Source: Neisseria weaveri (GTDB lineage: Bacteria; Pseudomonadota; Gammaproteobacteria; Burkholderiales; Neisseriaceae). From it: a DNA stretch of 64,000 nt. Below are positions 8,948-18,900 of the stretch, in pieces. Below the pieces are notes generated by a model that made no database searches, had not been told where the DNA came from, and saw only the letters and a list, made by a program, of their open reading frames with translations. How positions within the stretch are numbered: the first letter of the stretch is position 1; every line of letters starts with the position of its first letter. The position numbers were made by a program, and so were the translations under genes. Location of the stretch: assembly GCF_900638685.1 (NCBI RefSeq), contig NZ_LR134533.1, positions 1,674,001 to 1,738,000 on the forward strand, in the 5' to 3' direction.

Positions 8948-9006
8948 GAAAAGTCTAAGCTTTTATGGTTTGTTTTTTGAATCAACAGCAGGTTTATTTT
9001 TCAGAC

Positions 9007-9043
9007 GGCCTTTCCGATGTGGTTTAACCGGAAAGGTCTTTTT
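9007..9043 (+). terminator. Terminator after uppP
   Basis: A 10-bp stem (9007-9016 with 9029-9038, one G-T pair) ends in a T-run. Half of the stem comes from a DUS copy. Confidence 0.65.
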
Positions 9044-9130
9044 ATTGTGTGGTCGTAATCAATTTAATGGTTTCGTGTCGGAAAGCTTGGCGGTACTGCT
9101 TCGGCAAATCAAAATAAGCACGCGGAAAAT

Positions 9131-9164
9131 AAAAATCCCTTAAGTTTTATCTTAAGGGATTTTT
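9131..9164 (-). terminator. Terminator of tRNA-Glu gene 1
   Basis: A perfect 14-bp stem (9131-9144/9151-9164) with loop TTTTAT and a T-run on the minus strand begins 7 bases beyond the tRNA 3' end. Confidence 0.85.
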
Positions 9165-9170
9165 GCAAAC

Positions 9171-9246
9171 TGGCACGCCCACGGGGATTCGAACCCCGGT
9201 TACCGCCGTGAAAGGGCGATGTCCTAGGCCTCTAGACGATGGGCGC
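9171..9246 (-). tRNA. tRNA-Glu (anticodon TTC), copy 1
   Basis: The minus strand reads GCGCCCATCGTCTAG at the 5' end, an anticodon loop CTTTCAC between CCGCC/GGCGG-type stems, T-loop TTCGAAT and an encoded CCA. The 76-nt gene has the longer D-arm form (GAGGCCTAGGAC), unlike copy 2 at 32982. Position 1-72 is a G-U pair. Confidence 0.95.
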
Positions 9247-9456
9247 TTACGGAAGTGCGTAACTATAGGTTAACCTTGACGTTTCGTCAACAGATTCGGC
9301 GGTTTGGGCTTTTATGTATATGTTTTCTATGAAAAGAAAATTTGTTTGAATCGGCGCGTGTTTTTCGGTTTTACGGCTGGGATTGGCGGCATGATTGGGG
9401 GCGCGGTATGCTGTATAATGCCGGGATTGTTTTGGATATATGTAAGGGGTGTTGCA

Positions 9457-10356
9457 ATGTGGTTTAAACAAGTCAGTTTTTATCCGATTGCTGCCGATAA
9501 ACTGCCGGATTTTGAAAAGATGGCGGAATTGTTGGCTCAATCTGAATTTACGCCGTGCGAGGGGTTGGACTGGTTTAGCGAAGGTTTTGCGGCACCGTTC
9601 GGTTTTTCGCCGGAGCTGGTTTTCCCTGCTGATTTTACCCTCCGGATATCATTGAAAAAAGAAGAGAAGGTATTGCCTGCCGGTGTGATTCGCGATTTGG
9701 TCGAAGAACGTGTGGCCGAGATTCAAAATGCTGAAGCGCGAAATGTCGGCCGCAAAGAAAAGCAGGAATTGAAAGAACAGATTACCGATGATCTTCTGCC
9801 ACGTGCGTTTACGCGGAGCAGCCGTTGCCAAGCGGTGTTGGATTCAAAGCACGGTTATCTGTTTATCAATCATGCTGCGGCGACTAAAGCGGAAAATATG
9901 CTGACAAAATTGCGTGAAGCTTTGGGTGGTTTGGAGGCGCGTTTACCGGATACTCAGCAGTCGCCGTCTTCTTTGATGACGGAATGGTTGTTGCGCGGCG
10001 CGGCCGAAGGCGGCTTTGAGTTGGATAGCGATTGCGAGCTGAAAGGCGTGGGTGATATGGCACCGGTGATTAAGATATCCAAACAGGATTTGACTGCAGA
10101 CGAAGTGGTGCAGCACGTGAAAAGCGGTAAAACGGTAACGCAGTTGGGCTTGGTGTGGCGCGAGCAAATCAGTTTTGTGTTGAGTCAGGATTTTACTCTG
10201 AAGCGGATCCGTTATTTAGATGTGTTGCAGGAAGAGGCGGAAGGGTATGCTGACGATGCGGCAGGTTTGGCATTTGCATCGCAGGTCTTGATGGCGGAAA
10301 CGTTATCGGTCATGCTGGATGAATTGGCCGGCTATTTGGGCGGCTGGAAAATTTAA
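9457..10356 (+). CDS. rdgC: Recombination-associated protein RdgC
   Basis: RdgC forms a ring-shaped dimer that binds DNA without sequence preference and modulates RecA; in Neisseria it has been linked to pilin antigenic variation. The 299-residue product from MWFKQVSFYPI has the expected length and the family C-terminal region. ATG 9457 follows an AAGGGG binding site; the same frame is open further upstream, but that stretch overlaps the promoter region, where a TATAAT lies at 9414-9419. Confidence 0.92.
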   Translation: MWFKQVSFYPIAADKLPDFEKMAELLAQSEFTPCEGLDWFSEGFAAPFGFSPELVFPADFTLRISLKKEEKVLPAGVIRDLVEERVAEIQNAEARNVGRKEKQELKEQITDDLLPRAFTRSSRCQAVLDSKHGYLFINHAAATKAENMLTKLREALGGLEARLPDTQQSPSSLMTEWLLRGAAEGGFELDSDCELKGVGDMAPVIKISKQDLTADEVVQHVKSGKTVTQLGLVWREQISFVLSQDFTLKRIRYLDVLQEEAEGYADDAAGLAFASQVLMAETLSVMLDELAGYLGGWKI

Positions 10357-10417
10357 ATAAATTGTCAGATACGCTGTGAGGCCGTCTGAAAAAATAAAAT
10401 CAAGGATAGGAAAAACG

Positions 10418-10984
10418 ATGAGTATTAAGTCTGACAAATGGATTCGGCGGATGAGTGAAGAACACGGCATGATCGAGCCGTTTGAGCCGAATCAGATTAA
10501 AGAAGTGAACGGGCAGAAAATCATTTCTTACGGTACATCCAGTTACGGTTACGATATCCGCTGTGCCAATGAATTTAAGATTTTTACCAATATCAACAGC
10601 ACGATTGTCGATCCGAAAAACTTCGATACCCGTAACTTTGTAACGGTTGAAGACGATTACTGCATTATTCCGCCCAATTCGTTTGCTCTGGCCAGAACAG
10701 TGGAGTATTTCCGTATTCCGCGCAATGTATTAACGGTTTGTTTGGGTAAGTCGACTTATGCGCGTTGCGGAATTATTGTGAATGTTACGCCTTTCGAACC
10801 GGAATGGGAGGGCTATGTCACTTTGGAGTTTTCCAATACGACACCGCTGCCGGCCAAAATTTATGCCGGAGAAGGCGTGGCTCAAGTATTGTTTTTTGAA
10901 AGCGACGAAGTATGCGAAACGTCGTATAAAGACCGTAACGGCAAATATATGGGTCAAACCGGCGTAACTTTGCCGAAAACCTGA
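10418..10984 (+). CDS. dcd: dCTP deaminase
   Basis: This enzyme deaminates dCTP to dUTP, feeding dTMP synthesis. The 188-residue length and the motifs [22 protein letters not shown] (with the catalytic Arg) and [20 protein letters not shown] identify Dcd. ATG 10418 follows AAGGATAGGA. A DUS at 10379-10390 lies between rdgC and this gene. Confidence 0.96.
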   Translation: MSIKSDKWIRRMSEEHGMIEPFEPNQIKEVNGQKIISYGTSSYGYDIRCANEFKIFTNINSTIVDPKNFDTRNFVTVEDDYCIIPPNSFALARTVEYFRIPRNVLTVCLGKSTYARCGIIVNVTPFEPEWEGYVTLEFSNTTPLPAKIYAGEGVAQVLFFESDEVCETSYKDRNGKYMGQTGVTLPKT

Positions 10985-11011
10985 CATAGAACATGGTTTC
11001 GGTTATATAAA

Positions 11012-11042
11012 AGCCCCTGATTTTTGGAATCAGGGGCTGATT
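11012..11042. terminator. Bidirectional terminator between dcd and cysE
   Basis: A perfect 11-bp stem (11012-11022/11028-11038) rich in G-C with T-rich flanks on both strands separates the convergent dcd and cysE genes. Confidence 0.8.
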
Positions 11043-11044
11043 GT

Positions 11045-11875
11045 TTAAATATAGAAATCCGCTTCCAACTCGCCGACGAAATCCTGAACCATTTCTTCCG
11101 AAGGTTTGGCTTTATTTTTACTGCCGACCATGCGGGCGGGTACGCCGACGACGGTGGTGAACGCCGGAACGTCATGAACGACCACGCTGCCGGCGCCGAT
11201 TTTGGCGCACTCGTTGATACGGATGTTGCCGAGAATGGAAGCATTGGCACCAATCATCACGCCGTCGCTGACCTTCGGATGGCGGTCGCCGCTCTCTTTG
11301 CCCGAGCCGCCTAAAGTTACGCCGTGCAGAATAGAAATATCGTTACCCAATACGGCGGTTTCGCCGGCAACGAAACCAGTTGCATGGTCAAGCATCAGGC
11401 CGTGGCCAAAGCGGGCTGCAGGATGGATGTCTACGCCGAAAACTTCGGAGGAACGGTTTTGCAGGAAATAGGCCAAAGTTTTTCTGCCGTTTTCCCATAG
11501 CCAATGGTTGATACGGTGTGCCTGAATAGCGTGAAAACCTTTGAAATAGAGTAAGGGCAGCGAATATTCATCGCAAGCGGGGTCGCGGTCGTAGATGGCC
11601 AGCAGGTCTTTTTCAACTGCCGAAATGATGGCGGTATCGCTATTGAGTGCCTGTAAATAGACTTCAAACAGTGCGCGTGCGTCCATAATCGGGCTGGAAA
11701 GTTTGCTGGATAAATGGAATGCCAAAACAGCGTCTAAAGAATCATGTCGCAATACGGTTAAATGCAGGAAACTTGCGAGCATCGGTTCGGATGCGGCCGC
11801 TTGTTCCGCTTCGTTGCGGATGGTTTGCCATAAATCGAAGTTGTCCGGGCGGGTATTTTGTGCTGTTGTATTCAT
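11045..11875 (-). CDS. cysE: Serine O-acetyltransferase CysE
   Basis: CysE makes O-acetylserine from serine and acetyl-CoA, committing serine to cysteine. The N-terminal helical domain (LWQTIRNEAEQAA) is followed by the left-handed beta-helix with hexapeptide repeats (FGVDIHPAARFGHGLMLDHATG, catalytic Asp-His, then VTLGGSGKESGDRHP). 276 residues is full length. No strong ribosome binding site is visible before the ATG; a DUS lies just upstream. Confidence 0.96.
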   Translation of the reverse strand: MNTTAQNTRPDNFDLWQTIRNEAEQAAASEPMLASFLHLTVLRHDSLDAVLAFHLSSKLSSPIMDARALFEVYLQALNSDTAIISAVEKDLLAIYDRDPACDEYSLPLLYFKGFHAIQAHRINHWLWENGRKTLAYFLQNRSSEVFGVDIHPAARFGHGLMLDHATGFVAGETAVLGNDISILHGVTLGGSGKESGDRHPKVSDGVMIGANASILGNIRINECAKIGAGSVVVHDVPAFTTVVGVPARMVGSKNKAKPSEEMVQDFVGELEADFYI

Positions 11876-12126
11876 AGTCGAGGCCGTCTGAAAAATAATG
11901 GTTCGGCAGACTGCTGCGGATGAGTTTGTGCAGCTTGTCGGAATAAAAAGAATGCTTTAGGAAAGTATCATACGATAAAGCGGCGTTTATTGCAGCTGAA
12001 AAACCTGATTGGGTGTTTACTATAGCTTTAAAATACAGTGGCAATTATCTTAAAGAATGCATAAAAATTGAGAGATTTCTGCTGATATGAGAGCGGCGTA
12101 TTGATGCTGGATTATAGTTTGATAAA

Positions 12127-12157
12127 AAAGGCCGTCTGAAAATTTCAGACGGCCTTT
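12127..12157. terminator. DUS-pair terminator downstream of rng
   Basis: Inverted AG-DUS copies give a 15-bp perfect stem (12127-12141/12143-12157) directly beyond the rng stop. Confidence 0.75.
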
Positions 12158-12161
12158 ACCT

Positions 12162-13655
12162 CTATAACAATACAATATCGTATTGTTCTTGCGTATAAGT
12201 GGTTTCCACGGCCAGAGAAATCGGTTTGCCGATAAAGTCGATTAGCATGGCCAGAGATTGGGATTCTTCGTCGAGAAACAGGTCGATAACATTGGGAGCC
12301 GCCAAAATGCGGAAGTGTTGCGCGTCGTAACGGCGGGCTTCGCGTACGATTTCGCGTTGGATTTCGTAGCACACGGTTTGCGGGGTTTTGAGCTGGCCTC
12401 TGCCTTGGCAGGTTGGACAGGGTTCGCACAAAATCTGGCTTAGGTTTTCGCGTGTCCGTTTTCGTGTCAATTCCACTAATCCCAGACTGGTAAAGCCGTT
12501 CAGGGTAACTCGGGTTCGGTCGAAACTGAGGGCTTTGGCCAATTCCTGCAATACGGCTTCGCGGTGGGAATCTTGCGCCATATCGATAAAGTCGATGATG
12601 ATGATGCCGCCGAGATTGCGCAAACGCAGTTCGCGTGCGATGGCGTGGCAGGCTTCGAGATTGGTACGGAAAATGGTTTCGTCGAAGTTGCGTGCGCCGA
12701 CAAAGCCGCCGGTATTGACATCAATGGTGGTCATGGCTTCGGTGGATTCGATAATTAGATAGCTGCCGAAAGTCAGATTGACGCGTGGTTGTAGGGCGCG
12801 GCTGATTTCCTGTTCGATATTGTGGGTTTCAAACAGGGGGCGGTCGCCTTTGAACAGGTGGATTTTATCGACGGCGTTTTGAACATATTGTTCGGCCATC
12901 TGCATCATGCGGGTGTGGTTTTCTTTGGAGTCGACCAGAATTTCTCGGGTGTTGTCGCTGAACATGTCGCGCAGTACGCGCAGGCTTAAGGGTAGGTCTT
13001 GATAGAGCAGGGTTTCTGGCGGTTTGGTTTTGGCTTGATGCTGGATGTTTTCCCAGACTTTGGTCAGATAGTCGATATCGGCTTGAAGCTCTGCAAGAGT
13101 GGCGGTTTCTGCACTGGTGCGGATGATGTAGCCGTGACTGGCGTTTTCGGGCAGCAGGCTGAGCAGGCGGTCGCGCAGGTTGTTGCGTTCGTCTTCGTCT
13201 TCGATGCGTTGTGAAATGCCGATGTGGTCGTCTTGGGGCAGGTGGACTAAAAACCTTCCGGCCAATGAGATTTGGGTGGACAGCCTTGCTCCTTTGCTGT
13301 TGATGGGGTCTTTGATGACTTGTACCAATACGGATTGCCCTTCAAACAGCATGTGTTCGATACGTTGTGTTTCGTCCGGGTTTTGGCGTTGTTCGAGCAC
13401 ATCGACAATGTGGAGGAAGGCGGCGCGTTCCAAGCCGATGTCGATAAATGCACTTTGCATACCGGGCAGAACGCGGCGGACGATGCCTAAATAGATATTG
13501 CCGACCAAGCCGTGTCCGCTGTTGCGTTCGATATGCAGTTCGCAGATGTTGTTTTCTTCCAGAATGGCAACACGGGTTTCTTGGGGGGTGATGTTGACCA
13601 AAACCGTTTCCGGCGGCCTGATCACGTCTTTGGGTAACGGGATGCTGGGCAGCAT
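12162..13655 (-). CDS. rng: Ribonuclease G
   Basis: RNase G is the short RNase E homologue; it trims the 5' end of 16S rRNA and decays selected mRNAs. The order is an S1-like RNA-binding domain (HGLVGNIYLGIVRRVLPGM), 5'-sensor region, the DNase I-like catalytic part (TTIDVNTGGFVGARN, IIIDFIDM) and the zinc-link pair in CEPCPTCQGRG. I placed the start at ATG 13655 because AGAGG lies about 6 bases upstream and MLPSIPLPKDVI suits the family; ATG 13691 and TTG 13721 are in frame but fall in a strong hairpin. RraA, a regulator of the related RNase E, is encoded at 56 kb. Confidence 0.93.
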   Translation of the reverse strand: MLPSIPLPKDVIRPPETVLVNITPQETRVAILEENNICELHIERNSGHGLVGNIYLGIVRRVLPGMQSAFIDIGLERAAFLHIVDVLEQRQNPDETQRIEHMLFEGQSVLVQVIKDPINSKGARLSTQISLAGRFLVHLPQDDHIGISQRIEDEDERNNLRDRLLSLLPENASHGYIIRTSAETATLAELQADIDYLTKVWENIQHQAKTKPPETLLYQDLPLSLRVLRDMFSDNTREILVDSKENHTRMMQMAEQYVQNAVDKIHLFKGDRPLFETHNIEQEISRALQPRVNLTFGSYLIIESTEAMTTIDVNTGGFVGARNFDETIFRTNLEACHAIARELRLRNLGGIIIIDFIDMAQDSHREAVLQELAKALSFDRTRVTLNGFTSLGLVELTRKRTRENLSQILCEPCPTCQGRGQLKTPQTVCYEIQREIVREARRYDAQHFRILAAPNVIDLFLDEESQSLAMLIDFIGKPISLAVETTYTQEQYDIVLL

Positions 13656-13674
13656 ATCAACCTCTTTGGATTTT

Positions 13675-13731
13675 AAAAATATTTTTGTCATCGGCTCTTG
13701 GGGTGGAAAAGCGGATGACAAAAATATTTTT
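13675..13731 (-). promoter_or_regulatory. Long inverted repeat in the rng leader
   Basis: An 18-bp perfect inverted repeat (13675-13692 and 13714-13731; arm AAAAATATTTTTGTCATC) with a 21-base loop ends 20 bases before the chosen rng start, just upstream of its ribosome binding site. A TATAAT on the minus strand (13787-13782) would place it within the transcript. No DUS is involved. Confidence 0.7.
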
Positions 13732-13849
13732 TAAATGAACGGCGGATTTGCCGTGCGGATAAAAATTTTCAGACGGCCTGTATTATAGCGGAAGGCCGTC
13801 TGAAAAAAAATGTGAAAACTGAAACGGTTAGATTATATGACTATGGTAT

Positions 13850-14647
13850 TTATTCTGGCGCGTGGAGTTTGGCACCGATGTTTTGCAGATCGGCCAGCAT
13901 TTGTTCCCAAGCTTCATCTAAGAAACGGCAGGCTTCACCCTCGGCCTTGATGCCGAAATCGATATGAGGCGGCACGGTTTGACCGTTATCGTCGGTCCAA
14001 CCGACGCTGGGCAGGCTGAACGAACGTATGCCGGGATAATTTGCTTCTACTTTTCTCATCAATGGTGCAACATGGGATTCGGGCAAGCCGAACACCCAAA
14101 TCGAACGCTGGCTGCTTTCGGTTTGGTGGAAACGGTCGCTGTAATAGGTGTTTAACACCCATTCGGCCATCGGGTGTGCCATTACGGGGAAGCCCGGAAA
14201 AAAGTAGTGTTCGCGGATGGAGAAGCCGGCGATTTTGTTATACGGATTGGGAATCAAATCCGAACCTTCTGGGAAATCCGCCATCAGCAGGCGTTGTTTG
14301 TGAGCAGCGGAATCGAGTGTGTCGCCGCGCTCCAGAGTGCTTTCTTCGATAAAGGGAACGGCACCGGCATGGCGGACAATCATCAAGTCCAATGCGGCGG
14401 CAGCGGCTTGGCGGGTATGGTCGTCGGGTGTAGAGCCGATACCGCCGGTAACAAAGGTCGGGAGGCCGTCTGAAAAACTGCGGTTCAGCTGTTTGACCAG
14501 CAAGTCGTAATCGTCCGGAAGATATTGAACTTGGCCGAGTTTTAAGCCATGTTGTTCCAATAATGTTTTAAAAAACGCAAAATGTTTGTCTTGTCGGGTT
14601 CCGTGTAGAATTTCATCGCCGATAATAATAAGGTTGAAATATATCAT
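13850..14647 (-). CDS. CinA-family molybdopterin-binding-like domain protein
   Basis: The N-terminal half is a MoCF_biosynth/CinA-N domain (IIIGDEILHGTRQDKH, TGGIGSTPDDHT). It lacks the C-terminal nicotinamide-nucleotide amidohydrolase domain of full CinA; 265 residues matches the stand-alone family often labelled competence/damage-inducible protein A. A role in pyridine nucleotide repair (ADP-ribose or NMN) is inferred from CinA relatives only. AAAGGA precedes the ATG. An AG-DUS is in frame at 14463-14474 and encodes FSDGL. Confidence 0.75.
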   Translation of the reverse strand: MIYFNLIIIGDEILHGTRQDKHFAFFKTLLEQHGLKLGQVQYLPDDYDLLVKQLNRSFSDGLPTFVTGGIGSTPDDHTRQAAAAALDLMIVRHAGAVPFIEESTLERGDTLDSAAHKQRLLMADFPEGSDLIPNPYNKIAGFSIREHYFFPGFPVMAHPMAEWVLNTYYSDRFHQTESSQRSIWVFGLPESHVAPLMRKVEANYPGIRSFSLPSVGWTDDNGQTVPPHIDFGIKAEGEACRFLDEAWEQMLADLQNIGAKLHAPE

Positions 14648-14836
14648 GGCTGTCCTTTGCGGGGTAATGGGAATAAAAGGCCGTCTGAAACCGTTTCAGA
14701 CTGGACTAATTGACTGATTTCCACAATAATAAACCGATTTTTACGATTATGCAGGCTGTTTGTACGGAGCTGTTTTTTGTGTTGCCCTTGCGGCAGGAAA
14801 ACAGCTATTTGTGGAAGAGCCGATTTATACAGTTAA

Positions 14837-16192
<1,356 letters not shown>

Positions 16193-16220
16193 AGTTTGCA
16201 TTGTATAGCTTGGGAAATAC

Positions 16221-16252
16221 AAAGGCCGTCTGAAATTTCAGACGGCCTTTTA
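16221..16252. terminator. DUS-pair terminator after argG
   Basis: A perfect 30-base palindrome of inverted AG-DUS copies (16221-16250) is followed by TATA; it starts 29 bases after the argG stop. Confidence 0.8.
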
Positions 16253-16370
16253 TATTGACTGTTATTGTGTGAAAAGACTGATAAAAAAGCGGTAATGAAA
16301 TAAGTATCGGAATACGGGCGAAGATTGGGAACAGACACTTTATTTTTATTGGATTGGTTATCAATATGAA

Positions 16371-16397
16371 AACCCGCCTTGATATTAAAGGCGGGTT
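16371..16397 (-). terminator. Terminator of tRNA-Pro
   Basis: A perfect 10-bp stem (16371-16380/16388-16397) with loop GATATTA has a TTTT run on the minus strand and lies 7 bases past the tRNA 3' end. Confidence 0.8.
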
Positions 16398-16403
16398 GGT
16401 ATT

Positions 16404-16480
<77 letters not shown>

Positions 16481-16652
16481 AATTTATTAAGGTCTGAATT
16501 ATAGTTTCCCAGCGTCAGTTTTGCAAGTCTCCAACGTATATTTAGATAGAGGCCGTCTGAAAATAAAATAATTTGAAAACTGAATCTATTCGGATATCCA
16601 AACCGGATTTATTGATGACGGCTTGAATCCGATACAAAATACGGCTAAGTAT

Positions 16653-17363
16653 TTATCCGGCATGAAGGACAAAGATGGCCGGCCGTTTTTTCAGGTTAGG
16701 CAGTTGGCTCATTTTTTTCCAGTCGGATACTGATTTGCTGATAATGGTTTGTGTCGGCAGAGTCAGATCGCAAGCAACGCATAAACGCGTATCGCCATGT
16801 AGCGAAACGACCGCATCGGCAAGCAGGGCGTCATTCCGGTAGGGTGTTTCGATGAAAAGCTGGGTTTCGTTATGTTGGCGGGAACGCTGCTCCAAAGCCT
16901 TTATAGCTTGGATGCGTTCGGTTTTGTCGGTAGGCAGATAGCCTTTGAATGCGAAGTTCTGCCCGTTTGCACCTGAAGCCATCAAAGCCAGCAGCAGGCT
17001 TGAAGGGCCGACAAGAGGGCGGACTTCGAAACCGCGTTGATGAGCGAGTGCGACTAAATTGGCACCGGGATCGGCAACGGCAGGGCAGCCGGCTTCGCTG
17101 ACAATTCCCATGCTTCTGCCTTCCTGCAGCGGTTTTAAAAGCTCGGGCAGTGTTTTTAAGTCGGTATGCTCGTTTAATGTTTGCAGATTTAATTCGCGGA
17201 TCGGTGTGGTTACACCGAGATGTTTTAAGTGTGAGCGTGCGGTTTTTTCTGCTTCGACAACGAAATCGGTAAGCGAAACGATTTGAGATTGTTCGTGCGG
17301 AAGCAGGCAGGGTGTGTCAGGTTCGCCGAGCGGTGTCGGAATAAGATAGAGAATGGGATTCAT
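16653..17363 (-). CDS. SAM-dependent methyltransferase, RsmI-like tetrapyrrole-methylase fold
   Basis: The protein starts MNPILYLIPTPLGE and contains GIVSEAGCPAVADPGA and the VRPLVGPSSLLLALMASG segment of the RsmI branch of the tetrapyrrole methylase fold. RsmI 2'-O-methylates C1402 of 16S rRNA, but this 236-residue protein diverges at the N-terminus (LGEPDTPCLLPHE) and is a separate paralogue, so its substrate is unknown. It lies 49 bases downstream of maf in the same direction. The frame stays open upstream only to a TTG, so ATG 17363 was preferred although its binding site is poor. Confidence 0.75.
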   Translation of the reverse strand: MNPILYLIPTPLGEPDTPCLLPHEQSQIVSLTDFVVEAEKTARSHLKHLGVTTPIRELNLQTLNEHTDLKTLPELLKPLQEGRSMGIVSEAGCPAVADPGANLVALAHQRGFEVRPLVGPSSLLLALMASGANGQNFAFKGYLPTDKTERIQAIKALEQRSRQHNETQLFIETPYRNDALLADAVVSLHGDTRLCVACDLTLPTQTIISKSVSDWKKMSQLPNLKKRPAIFVLHAG

Positions 17364-17412
17364 GAAAGGATGTCTGTTAAGTCGTGTGGGATAAAGGTGT
17401 TCGGCCGGATGT

Positions 17413-18006
17413 TTAAGACAAAATGTCGACGCCTTCTTGTTGCAGGAAATCAATCAGCCTGAAAATCGGCAAACCGATTAGAGCGTTGGGATCGCTGCTG
17501 TGAATATGTTGTAATAATGCTGCACCCAAGCCTTCGCTTTTTGCTGCGCCGGCACAATACACCGCATCCGGCTCGCGTTGCAGATAAGCTGTCATTTGTT
17601 TATGGGTGAGCGCGCGCATACGCACAACGGTTTTATCGACATGCGTATGCATTCGGCCGGTTGCCGTATTGAGTAGGCAAAGTGCGCTGTAAAACTCAAT
17701 ATCGTTGCCGCTTAACTCTTGAAGCATTTGTTGTGCTTTTGCGACGTCCATCGGTTTGCCCAATTGGCGGTTATGGCACCAGGCAACTTGGTCTGCACCG
17801 ATAATCAGTGCTTGGGGAAAACGTGCTGCCAGAGATTGTGCTTTGCCGACGGCCAAACGTAGGGCCGTTTCTTCTGCAGATTCGTTTGGCAGGGGCGTTT
17901 CGTCGCAATCGGGAGAGGCCGTCTGAAAATCCAAGCCCAAACGCGCCAACTGTTGTTGCCTGAAGACCGAGCTTGAGCCTAAAATAAGCGGTAGTTGCGT
18001 ATTCAT
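17413..18006 (-). CDS. yceF: Maf/YceF-type nucleoside triphosphate pyrophosphatase
   Basis: Maf proteins hydrolyse non-canonical nucleotides; the YceF branch acts on 7-methyl-GTP. LILGSSSVFRQQQLA, PDCDETPLPNE, IIGADQV and AGAAKSEGLGAALL follow the E. coli YceF pattern, and the length of 197 is typical. A DUS is in frame at 17916-17927 and encodes FQTASPD. The gene diverges from yceD across a short shared control region. Confidence 0.9.
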   Translation of the reverse strand: MNTQLPLILGSSSVFRQQQLARLGLDFQTASPDCDETPLPNESAEETALRLAVGKAQSLAARFPQALIIGADQVAWCHNRQLGKPMDVAKAQQMLQELSGNDIEFYSALCLLNTATGRMHTHVDKTVVRMRALTHKQMTAYLQREPDAVYCAGAAKSEGLGAALLQHIHSSDPNALIGLPIFRLIDFLQQEGVDILS

Positions 18007-18019
18007 ATGCGTAAAAACA

Positions 18020-18048
18020 TTGACGTTAAACCTGTGAAATTATATCAT
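18020..18048 (+). promoter_or_regulatory. Sigma-70 promoter for yceD-rpmF
   Basis: TTGACG (18020-18025), a 17-bp spacer and TATCAT (18043-18048) form a near-consensus promoter. The expected transcript start (about 18055) is only a few bases before the probable yceD ATG at 18058, with no Shine-Dalgarno sequence, which suggests a leaderless mRNA. Confidence 0.7.
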
Positions 18049-18057
18049 ACCCCGTTT

Positions 18058-18561
18058 ATGTTAGACCCTATTTTGATTGACCCCGAAGTTTTCGCTTCCG
18101 AGAAGCAGGTGCTGCAAGGCACTGTGGAGCTGGGTGAGCTGGACGAACGAGTTTGGTCGCACGAATATTTGGCAGATAAGCAGACAAAAGTTTCCTATAC
18201 GTTGACAGGTGGTTGCGATAGATTACAGCGTTTGTTTTTGGATTTGGCGCTTAAGGCGGATTTGCAGTTGTTTTGTCAGCGCTGTGTGAAGCCGATGCCT
18301 TATCTTATGGAAGAAAACAGCCGTATTGTTTTGTTTGCCGATGAAGACAGTTTGGACGAAGCCATGGTATCCGACGATGAATTGGAAGGTATGGTGAAAG
18401 TTGCTGAATTGGACGTGCGAACCTTAATCGAAGACCAAATGCTGATGGCTATGCCGTTTTCGCCCCGTCATGAAGACTGCGACAATATTGCGTTGGAAAC
18501 CGTCAATCAAGACAAACCCAATCCGTTTGCCGTTTTGGCAGGGCTGAAAAGCAGCCGCTAA
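18058..18561 (+). CDS. yceD: YceD/DUF177 family protein (23S rRNA accumulation)
   Basis: YceD-type proteins sit before rpmF in many bacteria and affect 23S rRNA and ribosome maturation. The 167-residue product from MLDPILIDPEVFASEK has the paired cysteines CQRCVKP, an acidic middle and the C-terminal NPFAVLAGLK motif of the family. The frame extends upstream to 17995, but that would overlap the maf start and contain the promoter; ATG 18058 fits family length. rpmF follows after 36 bases. Confidence 0.88.
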   Translation: MLDPILIDPEVFASEKQVLQGTVELGELDERVWSHEYLADKQTKVSYTLTGGCDRLQRLFLDLALKADLQLFCQRCVKPMPYLMEENSRIVLFADEDSLDEAMVSDDELEGMVKVAELDVRTLIEDQMLMAMPFSPRHEDCDNIALETVNQDKPNPFAVLAGLKSSR

Positions 18562-18597
18562 CCGGTTTACAGTTTTACTTATATTTAGGAGCTTGAA

Positions 18598-18777
18598 ATG
18601 GCCGTTCAACAAAATAAAAAATCTCCCTCTAAACGCGGTATGCACCGTTCTCACGATGCTTTGACTGCGCCTGCTTTGTCTGTTGACAGCGCTACCGGCG
18701 AAGTACACCGCCCACACCACATTTCACCAAACGGCATGTACCGTGGCCGTAAAGTGGTAAAAGCCAAAGGCGAATAA
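18598..18777 (+). CDS. rpmF: 50S ribosomal protein L32
   Basis: This 59-residue ribosomal protein begins [20 protein letters not shown] and is preceded by TTAGGAG. Reading the frame gives a basic protein that ends KVVKAKGE before TAA at 18775. L32 lies between yceD and plsX, the order known from many proteobacteria. Here a phosphoribosyltransferase gene has come between rpmF and plsX. Confidence 0.97.
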   Translation: MAVQQNKKSPSKRGMHRSHDALTAPALSVDSATGEVHRPHHISPNGMYRGRKVVKAKGE

Positions 18778-18799
18778 TTTTTCATCCTTGCTTGAGAGG

Positions 18800-18841
18800 A
18801 AAGCCAGAAGATTGCGTTAACCTGCAATTACTGGCTTTTTT
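18800..18841 (+). terminator. Terminator after rpmF
   Basis: AAAGCCAG (18800-18807) pairs with CTGGCTTT (18831-18838), with an inner TTGC/GCAA pairing, followed by Ts. It separates rpmF from the next gene. Confidence 0.7.
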
Positions 18842-18900
18842 GCGTTAATCGATAAGCAGATTGCCGGTGCAGTCTGCAACCTTGGCCGGTGTGTTGAGTT

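Noticed and set aside
9304-9456. Longer RdgC starting at 9304
   Set aside because: The added 51 residues overlap a promoter-like region, and the binding site and family N-terminus point to ATG 9457.
13656-13721. Longer RNase G from TTG 13721 or ATG 13691
   Set aside because: Both lie within the strong hairpin, and the extra residues do not resemble the family start; ATG 13655 has a better binding site.
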